Positions 24,740-34,434 of a stretch of DNA of 64,000 nt are shown one piece after another (within the stretch, counting starts at the first letter, position 1; the number at the start of each line of letters is the position of its first letter). Below the pieces are notes generated by a model. That model ran no database searches. It saw only the letters and a program-made list of their open reading frames with translations, and had not been told where the DNA came from. Made by a program: the position numbers and the translations under genes. Origin of the DNA: Nonomuraea polychroma (GTDB lineage Bacteria; Actinomycetota; Actinomycetes; Streptosporangiales; Streptosporangiaceae); assembly GCF_004011505.1 (NCBI RefSeq), contig NZ_SAUN01000001.1:7405501-7469500 (forward strand), read 5' to 3'.

Positions 24740-25617
24740 ACGTGGTCGTAGTGGTTGGCGGTGACCCCGCCGCGGTCCGACATCGGATCCCAGCCGCCCC
24801 CTGAGCGGATGTCGTAGTAACGCTGCTTCCAGATGATGTACATCACGCCGAGCCTGGGGCCGTTCTTGATGAGCCAGTCGGACAGGGCGTCACCGTTGGC
24901 GGCGTCGGCCCCGGCGGCCATGGTGCCGCCTCGCGACATCATGAAGTCGCAGGCCCGGCCCTTGCCGTGCTCGCCGGGGTCGCCGGGGCGCAGGCAGCCG
25001 ACGCCGTACTTCATGGGGAAGTTCTGCATGATCTCGGCGCGTACCGTGATCATGCGCTGAGTCAGGCCCTCCGCCCCGCCGGGCTGCTGGAAACCGTACT
25101 TGTTGAGCAGGCGCTGGATCTCGTCGCGCTTGCTCTGCAGGGTCTTGATCTCCTTCTTCAGCTTCTCGATCTTGTCGTTGGCGTTGAGCTTGGCCTCTTT
25201 GGACTTCTCGATCAGGCTCTGGATGCTTTTGACGCGCTCGGTCCGCTCGGTGGCCATGTAGGCCATGTTGGCCGCCTGGCCCAGGATCTGGTGCGGCTGG
25301 GCCTTCATGCCGAGAAGCTGGATGCCGTCGAGCGGACCCACCATGTACGCGGTCTGAGCGATGCGTCCCACGTCCGCCTGAGCGGCCGCGAGCCGGGCCT
25401 GGAGATCGCTCGAGGTGTCGGTGGCCCTCTTGGCCTGGATCCTGATCTCCTCCAGGCTCTGGATCTGGCCCCGGTAGAGCTCGTTGAGCCGGGCCGCCTG
25501 CTTGGTGAGCTTACGCAGCTCAGCGGGGCTGGGATCGGCCGACGCCGGCTGCGGCGAGTGAAGTCCGAGCAGGCCGGAGAGGACGGCGACAAGAACGGCG
25601 AACCGCCAGATTCTCAC
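24721..25617 (-). CDS. Secreted coiled-coil protein with M15-like / ARB_07466-type C-terminal domain
   Basis: A 298-residue exported protein. The signal peptide ends near SPQPASADP, a long coiled coil follows (about residues 35-165, rich in Lys/Glu/Leu, for example LKKEIKTLQSKRDEIQRLL), and a C-terminal domain carries GEHGKGRACDFMM and YDHVHVSVF. The His/Asp and HxH pattern resembles M15-like zinc peptidase folds and ARB_07466-type cell-wall domains. GTG 25617 has GGGAGGG at proper spacing, so longer upstream in-frame starts are rejected. A role in peptidoglycan handling at the cell surface is inferred. Confidence 0.8.
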   Translation of the reverse strand: MRIWRFAVLVAVLSGLLGLHSPQPASADPSPAELRKLTKQAARLNELYRGQIQSLEEIRIQAKRATDTSSDLQARLAAAQADVGRIAQTAYMVGPLDGIQLLGMKAQPHQILGQAANMAYMATERTERVKSIQSLIEKSKEAKLNANDKIEKLKKEIKTLQSKRDEIQRLLNKYGFQQPGGAEGLTQRMITVRAEIMQNFPMKYGVGCLRPGDPGEHGKGRACDFMMSRGGTMAAGADAANGDALSDWLIKNGPRLGVMYIIWKQRYYDIRSGGGWDPMSDRGGVTANHYDHVHVSVF

Positions 25618-25782
25618 ACCCGTCCCTCCCCTCATAGACGGACCGAAACTATAGAAGATGATCTTGATCCCTGTCATCCGAACGACGGAACTGCCGCACC
25701 TTTGGCGAGGTTTAGCACACTTTGCCGTAGTTAACGGGGATCTAAAACTTAGGTCTTGCTTAGATCGCTCCAACGGTCTGAG

Positions 25783-28700
25783 ATGGATCGAACTCCGTCT
25801 CTGCGAAGGGGCAGACCGTTGTCTCGATCAACAACTCTCGCCGCAGCCGTGATCCTCGGCTTAGGCACCTCACTCGTGGCCATCGCCACCCCATCGTCCG
25901 CGGACCCGCTGCCGCCCAGCGATCAGATAGAGCTCTACCAGCTCGAGAGCACGCCAGGCACCAGCCAGACACTCAGGGAGAAGGGCTTCGACGTCGTCCA
26001 GCACGAGACCAAGGGCGACAAGGAGCACGTGGAACTGACCGCCGCGCAGGCGGACCTGGCCGGGCTGAAGAAGCTCGGCTACAAACCCGAGCCCGTACGC
26101 AACCCCCAGGGCCAGACCCAGTTGCAGGCCGCCAAAGCGCAGGCGAGCGGCGGCTACACCGTCTGGAAGTCCTACTCCGAGCCCGGCGGCATCGCCGACC
26201 AGCTCAAGGCCATCGCGAACGCCAACAAGGACATCGTCAAGCTCCAGTCCATCGGCAAGTCCGTGCAGGGCAAGGACATCCTGGCCGCCAAGGTGACCAC
26301 CGGCGCGCGGGTGCTTCCCGACGGCCTCAAGCCGTCCACCCTCTTCTCCGCCACGCAGCACGCCCGCGAGTGGATCACCACCGAGGTCGACATGCGGCTG
26401 CTCAAGTACGTGATCGCGAACAAGACCGCACTCAAGGACCTGCTCAACAAGACCGAGTTGTGGTTCGTGCCGGTGGCCAACCCCGACGGCTACGACTTCA
26501 CGTTCACCGAAGGCAACCGCCTGTGGCGCAAGAACCTGCGTGACAACAACGGCGACGGCAAGATCACAATCGGCGACGGCGTCGACCCGAACCGAAACTT
26601 CCCCACGAACTTCCACTACGACGAAGAGGGCTCGTCGAGCGTCACGAGCAGCGACACCTACCGCGGCTCGGGCCCGGCCAGCGAGCCGGAGACCAAGGCC
26701 ATGGACGGCCTGCTCAAGCGCGTCGGGTTCGAGATGCAGCTGAACTACCACTCCTACGGCCCGCTGCTGCTCTACCCGATCGGCTTCCAGATCGCCACGG
26801 AGACGGCCGACAACCCGATCTACGAGGCGCTCACCGGCACCGACGACAAGCCCGCCGTCCCCGGGTTCGACCCGGACCTCGGCGCCGAGCTCTACACCAC
26901 CAACGGCGACACCAATGACCAGGCACACTTCCAGCACGGCACGCTGTCGTGGACGCCGGAGCTGAACGAGGGCTGCGACGGCTGCGGCTTCGTCTTCCCC
27001 GACGCCGAGGCCCTGGTGCAGGCGGAGTTCGAGAAGAACCTGCCGTTCGCGCTCGACGTCGCCAAGTCGGCGGTCAACCCGGCCGAGCCGGTGAGCCACC
27101 TGGGCAACAAGACCCCCGACTTCGTGCTCGACCCGTTCGAGGTCAGCCACGGAAAGGACCAGGTCGTCCAGGTCAACGCCAAGCGCAAGCTCGGCCCTGT
27201 CTTCCTGAACTACCAGGTCAACGGCGGACGCACCAAGACCGTGCTGACCGGCGAGTGGAAGGGCGGCGAGCGCTACGGCAAGGGCTACAACCGCTACTAC
27301 CACTGGATGCGCGGCAAGATCACCGGCACCGAGCCCGGCGACAAGGTGAAGGTCTGGTTCACCTCGATCGGGAAGAAGTGCGCCGACTTCACCTACACCG
27401 TCGCCGCGGACATCGGCGGCCAGGTGCTGGTGCTGGCCACGGAGGACGTCACCGGCATCAGCCCCGTCCAGGGCGTGACCGAGGCCAAGTACGCCGACGA
27501 GTACGCCGCGGCGCTGACGGCGGCCGGCTACACCTCGGACGTGTACGACATGGACAAGATGGGCCGCAAGGCCCCGCACCCGCTGGGCGTGCTCAGCCAC
27601 TACAAGGCCGTGGTGTGGGAGACCGGCGACGACATCATCCCGCGCTCGACCGGCCAGGTGCCGGGAACCACGTCCAAGGGCGGCGTGGACACCGAGCTTG
27701 CCGTGCGCGACTACCTCAACGAGGGCGGCAAGCTGCTGCACGCCGGCAAGTTCGCGTCGTACGCGGCCAACAACAACGGCGCGTACTACTACGAGCCGGA
27801 CCAGCCCGCGCAGTCCGAGTGCACCGTGGCCGACGACCCGCCGTGCATCCCGGTGTTCAACGACTTCCAGCAGTACTACCTGGGCGCCTACGTCTTCTTC
27901 GACGACGCGGGCACCGACCACGACACCGGGCAGCCGTACCCGCTGACCGGCAACGGCGGCAGGTTCGACGGCTTCAACGCCACGCTGGAGCCCAGCCACA
28001 CCAACTCGTTCGTGGCGACCTCGGCGATCCTTCCCGCGCAGCAGTTCCCGCTGTTCGAAAGCTCCGCCCAGGTCAAGTGGGTACGCCCGGGCGGCCCGTT
28101 CGACCCGCACACCGGCGCGTGGGACGTCTACAGCGGCATCGCCGACGTCTCGTGGAAGCGGCTGACCAAGACCATCGACCTGACCGGCAAGACGAGCGGC
28201 GACCTGTCGTTCTGGACGTCGTACGACACCGAGGCCGCCTGGGACTTCCTGACCGTGGAGGCCCGCACGGCCGGCGGCGACGACTGGACCACGCTGCCGG
28301 ACGCCAACGGGCACACCACCCAGGAGACCGGCGACAGCTGCCTGACCGAGAGCAGCGGCGGCTGGCGCACGATCCACCCGTTCACCCAGCGCTACCAGGG
28401 CGTCAACTGCGAGCCGACCGGCACTTCCGGCTCGTGGCACGCGGCCTCGGGCAACTCGGCCGGCTGGCAGCAGTGGAAGATCGACCTGACCCCGTACGCG
28501 GGCAAGCAGGTCGAGCTGTCCATCTCCTACATCAGCGACTGGGCCACCCAGGGCGCGGGCGTCTTCCTCGACGACTTCAAGGTCACGCTGGACGGCGCGA
28601 CGGCCGAGGAGACCTCGTTCGAGTCCGACCTCGGCGGCTGGACCGTCGGGGCGCCGCCCGGGGGCACCTCAACGTCGATCAACAACTGGTTCCGCACCGA

Positions 28701-28842
28701 CCAAGTCTTCGAGGAAGGCGGCGGCATCGTCACCAAGGACACCGTCTACCTCGGCTTCGGCGCTGAGAGCATCACCGACCAGGCGACACGTACGGACCTG
28801 ATCAAGCGGTCCATGCTGCACCTGCTCGGCGATCCTCGCTGA
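25783..28842 (+). CDS. Large secreted M14-family zinc carboxypeptidase
   Basis: A multidomain exported protease of about 1019 residues. A signal peptide (to about residue 40, ending near SSADP) and propeptide-like region precede the M14 domain (about 120-440). Zinc ligands are His193 and Glu196 (TQHAREW) and His323 (NYHSYG), with substrate Arg in DPNRNF and catalytic Glu about 393 (TPELNEG). A flavodoxin-like segment follows (about 550-750, starting near GQVLVLATEDVTG), then MAM/immune-inhibitor-A-like beta modules to the end. ATG 25783 or TTG 25819 (better ribosome-binding site) are possible starts. It probably degrades extracellular proteins; a strong terminator follows. Confidence 0.88.
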   Translation: MDRTPSLRRGRPLSRSTTLAAAVILGLGTSLVAIATPSSADPLPPSDQIELYQLESTPGTSQTLREKGFDVVQHETKGDKEHVELTAAQADLAGLKKLGYKPEPVRNPQGQTQLQAAKAQASGGYTVWKSYSEPGGIADQLKAIANANKDIVKLQSIGKSVQGKDILAAKVTTGARVLPDGLKPSTLFSATQHAREWITTEVDMRLLKYVIANKTALKDLLNKTELWFVPVANPDGYDFTFTEGNRLWRKNLRDNNGDGKITIGDGVDPNRNFPTNFHYDEEGSSSVTSSDTYRGSGPASEPETKAMDGLLKRVGFEMQLNYHSYGPLLLYPIGFQIATETADNPIYEALTGTDDKPAVPGFDPDLGAELYTTNGDTNDQAHFQHGTLSWTPELNEGCDGCGFVFPDAEALVQAEFEKNLPFALDVAKSAVNPAEPVSHLGNKTPDFVLDPFEVSHGKDQVVQVNAKRKLGPVFLNYQVNGGRTKTVLTGEWKGGERYGKGYNRYYHWMRGKITGTEPGDKVKVWFTSIGKKCADFTYTVAADIGGQVLVLATEDVTGISPVQGVTEAKYADEYAAALTAAGYTSDVYDMDKMGRKAPHPLGVLSHYKAVVWETGDDIIPRSTGQVPGTTSKGGVDTELAVRDYLNEGGKLLHAGKFASYAANNNGAYYYEPDQPAQSECTVADDPPCIPVFNDFQQYYLGAYVFFDDAGTDHDTGQPYPLTGNGGRFDGFNATLEPSHTNSFVATSAILPAQQFPLFESSAQVKWVRPGGPFDPHTGAWDVYSGIADVSWKRLTKTIDLTGKTSGDLSFWTSYDTEAAWDFLTVEARTAGGDDWTTLPDANGHTTQETGDSCLTESSGGWRTIHPFTQRYQGVNCEPTGTSGSWHAASGNSAGWQQWKIDLTPYAGKQVELSISYISDWATQGAGVFLDDFKVTLDGATAEETSFESDLGGWTVGAPPGGTSTSINNWFRTDQVFEEGGGIVTKDTVYLGFGAESITDQATRTDLIKRSMLHLLGDPR

Positions 28843-28851
28843 GCCGTTACT

Positions 28852-28883
28852 GAGGGGCGCGGCACGCTGGTGCCGCGCCCCTC
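28852..28883 (+). terminator. Strong hairpin terminator after the M14 gene
   Basis: Perfect 14-bp stem (GAGGGGCGCGGCAC / GTGCCGCGCCCCTC) with a GCTG tetraloop, followed by TTG. It starts 10 bp after the stop codon. Confidence 0.85.
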
Positions 28884-29035
28884 TTGCGTGCACGGACAGA
28901 ACATGGTTCGGTCGGCTTGGGACATCCCGCGAACAAGCAAGCATTAGGCCGGGAGGTCGCCGGGAGGTCGGCCGGGGTCGGTTGGTTGGGATACAGGGTT
29001 GGTTGATCGGGAAAACACAGCAGGAGGCTCACGAC

Positions 29036-30469
29036 ATGCGCCAGCACGACACGCTGTTCATCGGGGGCGAATGGGTGGCCCCGGCGGGCACGGGAACGAT
29101 CGACGTCGTCTCACCGCACACCGAGGAGGTCGTCGGCCGGGTGCCGGAAGGCACGGCCGCGGACATGGAACGCGCGGTGGCGGCCGCCCGTGAGGCGTTC
29201 GACCACGGGCCGTGGCCGCGGATGACGTTCGCCGAGCGGGCCGAGGTCATCGGCAGGCTGGCCGCGATCTACAACGAGCGGCAGGGCGAGATGGCCCAGC
29301 TCATCACGGAGGAAATGGGCTCGCCGATCACGTTCTCCAACCTCGCGCAGGCGCCGCAGCCGCTCGGCATGCTGCAGTACTACGCCGAGCTGGGCAAGAC
29401 GTACGAGCAGGAGGAGCAGCGGCCCGGGCTGTTCGGCCCGGTCACGGTGCGACGCGAGCCCGTGGGCGTGGTGGCGGCCGTGGTGCCGTGGAACGTCCCG
29501 CAGTTCGTCACGATGACCAAGCTCGCGCCCGCGCTGCTGGCCGGCTGCACGGTCGTGCTCAAGCCGGCGCCGGAGACGCCGCTGGACGCGTACCTGCTGG
29601 CCGAGTGGGTGGCCGAGGCAGGCGTGCCCGCCGGCGTGCTCAACATCGTGGCCGCAGGACGCGAGGTCGGCGAGCACCTGATCTCGCACCCGGGCGTGGA
29701 CAAGGTGGCCTTCACCGGGTCCACCGCGGCGGGCCGCCGCATCGGCGCCATCTGCGGCGAGCAGCTCAAGCGGGTCAGCCTGGAGCTGGGCGGCAAGTCG
29801 GCCGCGATCATCCTGGACGACGCCGACCTGGCCGCCAGCATGGGCTTCCTGTCGATGGCCTCGCTCATGAACAACGGGCAGGCATGCGTGGCGCAGACTC
29901 GCATCCTGGCCTCGCGCAACCGCTACGACGAGGTCGTCGAGGCGGTCGCCAACATGGTCAACTCCCAGCCCGTCGGCGACCCCGCCGACCCGGCCACCGG
30001 CATCGGCCCGCTCGTGGCCCAACGGCAGCAGGAGAGAGTCGAGGGATACATCAAGATCGGCATGGACGAGGGCGCCAAGGTCGTCGTCGGCGGCCTCGAC
30101 CGGCCGCACGACCGCGGCTGGTACGTCTCCCCCACCGTCTTCGCCGGCGTCACCAACGACATGCGCATCGCCCGCGAGGAGATCTTCGGCCCGGTCCTGG
30201 CCGTGATCCCGTACGAGGACGAGGCGGACGCCGTCAGGATCGCCAACGACAGCGACTACGGCCTGGCGGGCACGGTGTGGACGGGCGACACCGAACGCGG
30301 CATGGAGGTGGCGCGCCAGGTGCGCACCGGCACCTACGGCGTCAACTGCTTCATGCTGGAGACCAACGCGCCCTTCGGCGGCTACAAGGCCAGCGGCATC
30401 GGCCGCGAACTGGGGCCGGAGGGCCTGCAGGGTTACCTCGAGTACAAGTCGATCGCCCGTCTGGGCTAA
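29036..30469 (+). CDS. Aldehyde dehydrogenase
   Basis: A 477-residue NAD(P)-dependent aldehyde dehydrogenase. The catalytic Cys is in NNGQACVAQTR, the general-base Glu in SLELGGKSA, and cofactor segments FTGSTAAGR and VPWNVPQF are intact. The protein starts at ATG 29036 after AGGAGG; 18 upstream in-frame codons lack family similarity. It stands alone between two terminators, so it is monocistronic. The AQTR variant after the nucleophile is common in actinobacterial enzymes of broad specificity; the substrate is not assignable. Confidence 0.92.
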   Translation: MRQHDTLFIGGEWVAPAGTGTIDVVSPHTEEVVGRVPEGTAADMERAVAAAREAFDHGPWPRMTFAERAEVIGRLAAIYNERQGEMAQLITEEMGSPITFSNLAQAPQPLGMLQYYAELGKTYEQEEQRPGLFGPVTVRREPVGVVAAVVPWNVPQFVTMTKLAPALLAGCTVVLKPAPETPLDAYLLAEWVAEAGVPAGVLNIVAAGREVGEHLISHPGVDKVAFTGSTAAGRRIGAICGEQLKRVSLELGGKSAAIILDDADLAASMGFLSMASLMNNGQACVAQTRILASRNRYDEVVEAVANMVNSQPVGDPADPATGIGPLVAQRQQERVEGYIKIGMDEGAKVVVGGLDRPHDRGWYVSPTVFAGVTNDMRIAREEIFGPVLAVIPYEDEADAVRIANDSDYGLAGTVWTGDTERGMEVARQVRTGTYGVNCFMLETNAPFGGYKASGIGRELGPEGLQGYLEYKSIARLG

Positions 30470-30485
30470 GGAGGAGTCCTGCCCG

Positions 30486-30513
30486 GGGCCCCGCGCGATG
30501 TGTCGCGGGGCCC
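30486..30513 (+). terminator. Hairpin terminator after the aldehyde dehydrogenase
   Basis: 10-bp perfect stem GGGCCCCGCG / CGCGGGGCCC with an 8-nt loop, 17 bp after the stop codon; no long T-run, as is usual in high-GC actinomycetes. Confidence 0.75.
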
Positions 30514-30665
30514 TCGTGCAGGATGCCACCCAGCGCGCCCCCGCGACGCTGGGCGACCGCCCGACTACTGAAGTATGTCCCACGTCCACCGCATCGACGG
30601 TTTCCTTCCCCAGGGACTTTCTCCCGGCGGTTTCCTTCCATCCGCTCTAGGTAGACGTGTTTTAC

Positions 30666-31418
30666 TCATGAAAAGTTCGAAGAGATCCATTTGCCGATTC
30701 TGCGGATGAGTGCGGGGGTCGCCGCGGTCTCGGCGTGGCCGTATCCGGGCTCGATCCAGAGCTCTTTGGGCTCGCGCGCGCCGGCGTACAACTGATGGGC
30801 GTGCTCCAGCGGGAAGAACGCGTCGGCGTCGCCGTGCACGATCAGCAAAGGGGCCGGGGAGATGAGCGCGGCGGCCTCGTGGGGCGGCATCGGGATCGGG
30901 TCCCACCGGCCGCGGGCGATCCTCGTGCGCTTGGCCACCCTGGCCGCCCACCGCCCGAAGGGCTGCTCGATGGCCCAGTGCACCTGCCGCATCGGCTTGG
31001 TGCCCCGGTAGTACCAGCGGGCGGGGCCGCTCACCGCCACCACCGCGTCCACCCCGCCACGCAGGCCCGCGTGCCGCACGCCCACCGCCGCACCCATGGA
31101 GAAGCCCACGACCGCGATCTTCGAGTAGCCCACCACACGGGCGTGCCTGACGGCCGCCTCCACGTCAAGGATCTCCTGGTCGCCCACGGTGGACTCGCCG
31201 CCGGAGCGGCCGTGGCCGCGGAAGTCGAAGGCGATCACGCCGCCGTACCCGCTGAGCACGTGCACGATGCGGCGCGCCGGCCGCTCCCGCCACGACCCGG
31301 TGAAGCCGTGCGCCACCACGATCCCCAGGTCTGTCCTTGCAGACGGAGTGTGGGCGGCGTCGATGCGAATCCCGTCCTCGGTCCGGAGCATGACGGGGAA
31401 GTTGGGCGCGAAAGGCAT
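30666..31418 (-). CDS. Alpha/beta hydrolase
   Basis: A 250-residue hydrolase of the serine esterase/lipase fold. The nucleophile is in VVGFSMGAAVG (GxSxG), the acid is probably Asp in VHGDADAFF and the base His in PGYGHAE. HGFTGSW near residue 38 forms the oxyanion-hole loop. No signal peptide is seen. ATG 31418 lies 10 bp after the stop of the LAL regulator, so the two are probably co-transcribed. It is the last gene of the minus-strand ANL/LAL cluster, and the enzyme could act on the acyl or ester ligand sensed by that system (inference). Confidence 0.85.
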   Translation of the reverse strand: MPFAPNFPVMLRTEDGIRIDAAHTPSARTDLGIVVAHGFTGSWRERPARRIVHVLSGYGGVIAFDFRGHGRSGGESTVGDQEILDVEAAVRHARVVGYSKIAVVGFSMGAAVGVRHAGLRGGVDAVVAVSGPARWYYRGTKPMRQVHWAIEQPFGRWAARVAKRTRIARGRWDPIPMPPHEAAALISPAPLLIVHGDADAFFPLEHAHQLYAGAREPKELWIEPGYGHAETAATPALIRRIGKWISSNFS

Positions 31419-31428
31419 GAATACGAGC

Positions 31429-33921
31429 TTATGCTCGCTCGATGCCCGCCTCACGCGCGGCCTTCTCCTCGGCATCGAGCCCGTGCTCGGCCGCCCACAC
31501 CGCGATCTGGGCGCGTGAGGTGAAGCCCAGCTTCTCCATGATGTTGGCGACGTGCTTGGCCACCGTCGCCGGGCTGATCATGAGCTCCAGCGCGATCATC
31601 CGGTTGCTCAGCCCGCGGGTGAGCAATGCGGCGATCTCCTGCTCCCTGGAGGTCAGCCCGTAGTACCGCGGGCCGGCGAGCCCCGACGGGGGCGAGGCAG
31701 CGGTCTCCGAGCCCGTCGCCGCGGGCCACCGAAGCGGCGGCACGGCGGCGGTGTCGCCAGCGAGCACCCGCGCGGCGACGTCCTCGGGCGGGCTGTCCAC
31801 GCCCCTGGACCACAGCAGCGCCACCCGGCCCTCGCCGAGCCGGGCCCGGGCGGGCGCCAGCAGCTGCTGCACCCGGCCGGGCGTGCCGTACTGGCCGATG
31901 GACTCGCGCAGCGCGGTGCCCGCCGCCGCGGCCAGCACCGCGCCCTCGAGGTCGCCCTGCGCCTGGGCGAGCGCGGCGAGGGCCATGAGCGTGCGCAGGA
32001 TCCCGCGGCGCTGCCCGCTCTGCCTGCTCAAGGCCAGTCCGGCGGCCACGTGGCGGCGGGCGGCGGCGTAGTCGCCGAGCCCGGCCGCCACCCGGCCGAT
32101 CTTGGCGTGGCAGCGGGCCAGCTCGACCCGGTTGTCCATGTCCTCAAGCAGCGACAGGGCGGCCATGTGGTGCGCCATGGCCGCCTCCAGGTCGCCGTCG
32201 GCCTCGTCCACCGCGCCGAGGTGGGTCAGCGCCCTGGCCTGCGTCCAGTGGTGCCCGGACTCCCTGCCCAGGGCGAGCGCCTCCTCGCCGCGGCGGCGCG
32301 CGTAACGCACCTGCCCGCGGAACAGCGCCAGGTTGAGCTGCGCGATCCGGGCCGTGGCCAGATTGAACAGATCGTCGTGGGCTTCGGCCGCGGCCTCCAG
32401 CTCCTCCAGGTAAGGCAGCGCGCGCTCGCTCCGCCCGGTGCGGAAGAACACGGTCAGCGCCACGCCGTACGAGATGCCCAGCCAGTGTGTGTACGGGTGT
32501 CTCTTCTGCTCCTCCACGGCCTGCACAATGAGCTCCTCGGCGCGGCCCAGCTCGTCGCAGAGCTCCAGCCCGTACGCCAGTCCACCCTTGGCCACCGCGA
32601 TCAGGTCACCCGGCACCCCGGACAGGTCCAGCGCGAGCAGCCGCTCGTGCCAGCCGACACTCTCCCCCAGGTCGCCGCGTACGGCCAGGATCGACAGGGC
32701 CGCGCGGGCCAGGCGCAGGCCGAGCACCGGATCACGGGACTCCACCGCCCAGTCCACCGCGATGCGGCAGTCGTCGAGCAGGCCGCGGCCCCTGGCGAAA
32801 TGCGGGAACCGCTTGCTCCACGGCATCCGCCGATCCAGGGAGCCCCCCTCGTAGCAGCGCTCCATCTCCTCGCAGATCACCCGCAGGTGGCGGGCGCGCA
32901 GCCGGGCGTCCTCACCGGCCTCGGACAGCCGCTCGGCGGCGTATTGCCTGATGGTCTCCAGCATCCGGTAGCCGCCGCCGGCGTCGTGGTGGAGCACGAG
33001 CGACTTGTCCACCAGGCCGCTGAGCAGGTCGAGCAGCTCCGCCTTGCGCAGGATGCCGCCGTCGGCGCACACCCGCTCGGCCAGGCCGAGATCGAACAGG
33101 CCGGCGAACACCGACAACCGGCGCAACAACACGCGTTCCTTGGGCTGGAGCAGGTCGTGGCTCCACTCGACGGTCGCCAGGAGGGTGCGCTGCCGGGGCG
33201 GCGCGGTGCGGTCGCCGGTGGTGAGCAGGCCGAACCGGTTGCCGAGGCGGTCGGCGATGCGGCCCGGGCTCAGCAGGCTGGTGCGGGCCGCCGCCAGCTC
33301 CAGCGCCAGCGGCAGGCCGTCGAGCGCGCGGCACAGGCGTACGACGTCCTCCATGCTCGCGGTCACCTCGCGGGCGCCGGCCGCCGCCGCCCGTTCGACG
33401 AAGAGCAGCACGGACTCGGCGTCCTGATGGTGCTCGTCGGGCAGCTCGAGCGGCGGCACCCGCCACACCAGCTCGCCCGGGATCCGCAGCGGCTCGCGGC
33501 TGGTGAGCAGGAACCGCAACCACGGGCACTCGGCGATCAGGCCGGCGACCAGTTGCGCGCAGCGCTCCACCAGGTGCTCGCAGTTGTCCAGGAGGATCAG
33601 CGCCCTGGCCTCGCGCAGGCGTACGCGCAGGCCGTCGAGGAGCCGGCCGGGGATCTCGTCGCGGACGCCGAGCACCTCGGCCATCTCGTTGACGATCAGC
33701 TCGGGGTCGCCGATGCGGCCCAGCTCGACCAGCCACACACCGTCGGCGAACCAGGGCACCGCCCGCGCCGCCACACGCAGCGACAGGCGGGTCTTCCCGA
33801 TGCCGCCCACTCCGCACAGCGTGACCACCCGATGCTGCCGGACGAGCGCGCTGAGCTCGGCCACGTCGCGCGCGCGTCCGACGAAGCGGTTGGGCTCGGC
33901 TGGGAGGTTGTGCGCGGTCAT
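31429..33921 (-). CDS. LAL-type LuxR regulator 1 (NB-ARC ATPase, TPR, LuxR helix-turn-helix)
   Basis: An 830-residue regulator. The N-terminal NLPAEPNRFVGRARDVAEL leads into an ATPase with Walker A GVGGIGKTR and Walker B ALILLDNCEHL. A winged-helix and TPR-like helical middle follow (about 330-700), then a C-terminal LuxR helix-turn-helix (LTSREQEIAALLTRGLSNRM, then MISPATVAKHVANIMEKLG). ATG 33921 aligns with the paralogue at 34435-36849 but lacks a good ribosome-binding site; GTG 33993, overlapping the ANL-like B stop, is an alternative. It should oligomerise with ATP and activate transcription. The inducer is unknown. Confidence 0.85.
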   Translation of the reverse strand: MTAHNLPAEPNRFVGRARDVAELSALVRQHRVVTLCGVGGIGKTRLSLRVAARAVPWFADGVWLVELGRIGDPELIVNEMAEVLGVRDEIPGRLLDGLRVRLREARALILLDNCEHLVERCAQLVAGLIAECPWLRFLLTSREPLRIPGELVWRVPPLELPDEHHQDAESVLLFVERAAAAGAREVTASMEDVVRLCRALDGLPLALELAAARTSLLSPGRIADRLGNRFGLLTTGDRTAPPRQRTLLATVEWSHDLLQPKERVLLRRLSVFAGLFDLGLAERVCADGGILRKAELLDLLSGLVDKSLVLHHDAGGGYRMLETIRQYAAERLSEAGEDARLRARHLRVICEEMERCYEGGSLDRRMPWSKRFPHFARGRGLLDDCRIAVDWAVESRDPVLGLRLARAALSILAVRGDLGESVGWHERLLALDLSGVPGDLIAVAKGGLAYGLELCDELGRAEELIVQAVEEQKRHPYTHWLGISYGVALTVFFRTGRSERALPYLEELEAAAEAHDDLFNLATARIAQLNLALFRGQVRYARRRGEEALALGRESGHHWTQARALTHLGAVDEADGDLEAAMAHHMAALSLLEDMDNRVELARCHAKIGRVAAGLGDYAAARRHVAAGLALSRQSGQRRGILRTLMALAALAQAQGDLEGAVLAAAAGTALRESIGQYGTPGRVQQLLAPARARLGEGRVALLWSRGVDSPPEDVAARVLAGDTAAVPPLRWPAATGSETAASPPSGLAGPRYYGLTSREQEIAALLTRGLSNRMIALELMISPATVAKHVANIMEKLGFTSRAQIAVWAAEHGLDAEEKAAREAGIERA

Positions 33922-33958
33922 GTAAGCCCAAGTGGTCGCGAGGGGATCACCTTCCCCC

Positions 33959-34378
33959 TTATCCTCCCCCGTCCAAAGGCTGGATGCGATCACTTTCCGT
34001 GGAGAGTCCGCGACTGTTCGGATACATGCTGAGGTCTGCGGCGCCCATGACGATCCGGACCCGGGACTCCTCCGCCGCCTCCAGCGCGTGCGGGAGGTCG
34101 GAGATCAGCACGCGGGCCCGGCTGGCCTCGATGCGCTCATGAAGTGCGTACGGGTCGAGCTCGGTGGGCACCGGCCAGGCCACACCGCCCACCGCGATCA
34201 CGGCGTCGGCCGCCACGAGCAGGTCAGGACCGACCGGCAGGCAGATGAGCACGGTGTCGCCCGCCCGCACGCCCCTGCGCCGCAGCTGGATGATCGCGAC
34301 GGCGGACCTCTCGTCCAGTTGCTCCTCGGTGAGCCTCAGGCCCGTGTCGGAGTCCACGATGACGATGCGCTCATCCAT
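33959..34378 (-). CDS. Truncated ANL-superfamily protein B
   Basis: A 139-residue protein corresponding to the first quarter of an acyl-CoA synthetase. LTEEQLDERSAVAIIQLRRR, GVRAGDTVLICLP and AVGGVAWPVPTELDPYAL follow the family order, and SRARVLISDLP is the next conserved strand. There is no ATP loop and no C-terminal domain. ATG 34378 has only a weak GGGCGG upstream. The gene sits 56 bp after LAL regulator 2 and 37 bp before LAL regulator 1 on the same strand, so it is probably co-transcribed. It may be a decaying gene or a small binding partner; two longer relatives in the window argue for a real family. Confidence 0.6.
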   Translation of the reverse strand: MDERIVIVDSDTGLRLTEEQLDERSAVAIIQLRRRGVRAGDTVLICLPVGPDLLVAADAVIAVGGVAWPVPTELDPYALHERIEASRARVLISDLPHALEAAEESRVRIVMGAADLSMYPNSRGLSTESDRIQPLDGGG

Positions 34379-34434
34379 GCCGCCCACGGTAGGGAGGGCG
34401 TCTCGTGCGTACATGGGGCGGAATATGCAGATGC

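Noticed and set aside
24721..25773. Longer version (350 codons) of the secreted coiled-coil protein
   Set aside because: The extra N-terminus has no signal-peptide logic, while GTG 25617 has GGGAGGG and directly precedes a signal peptide.
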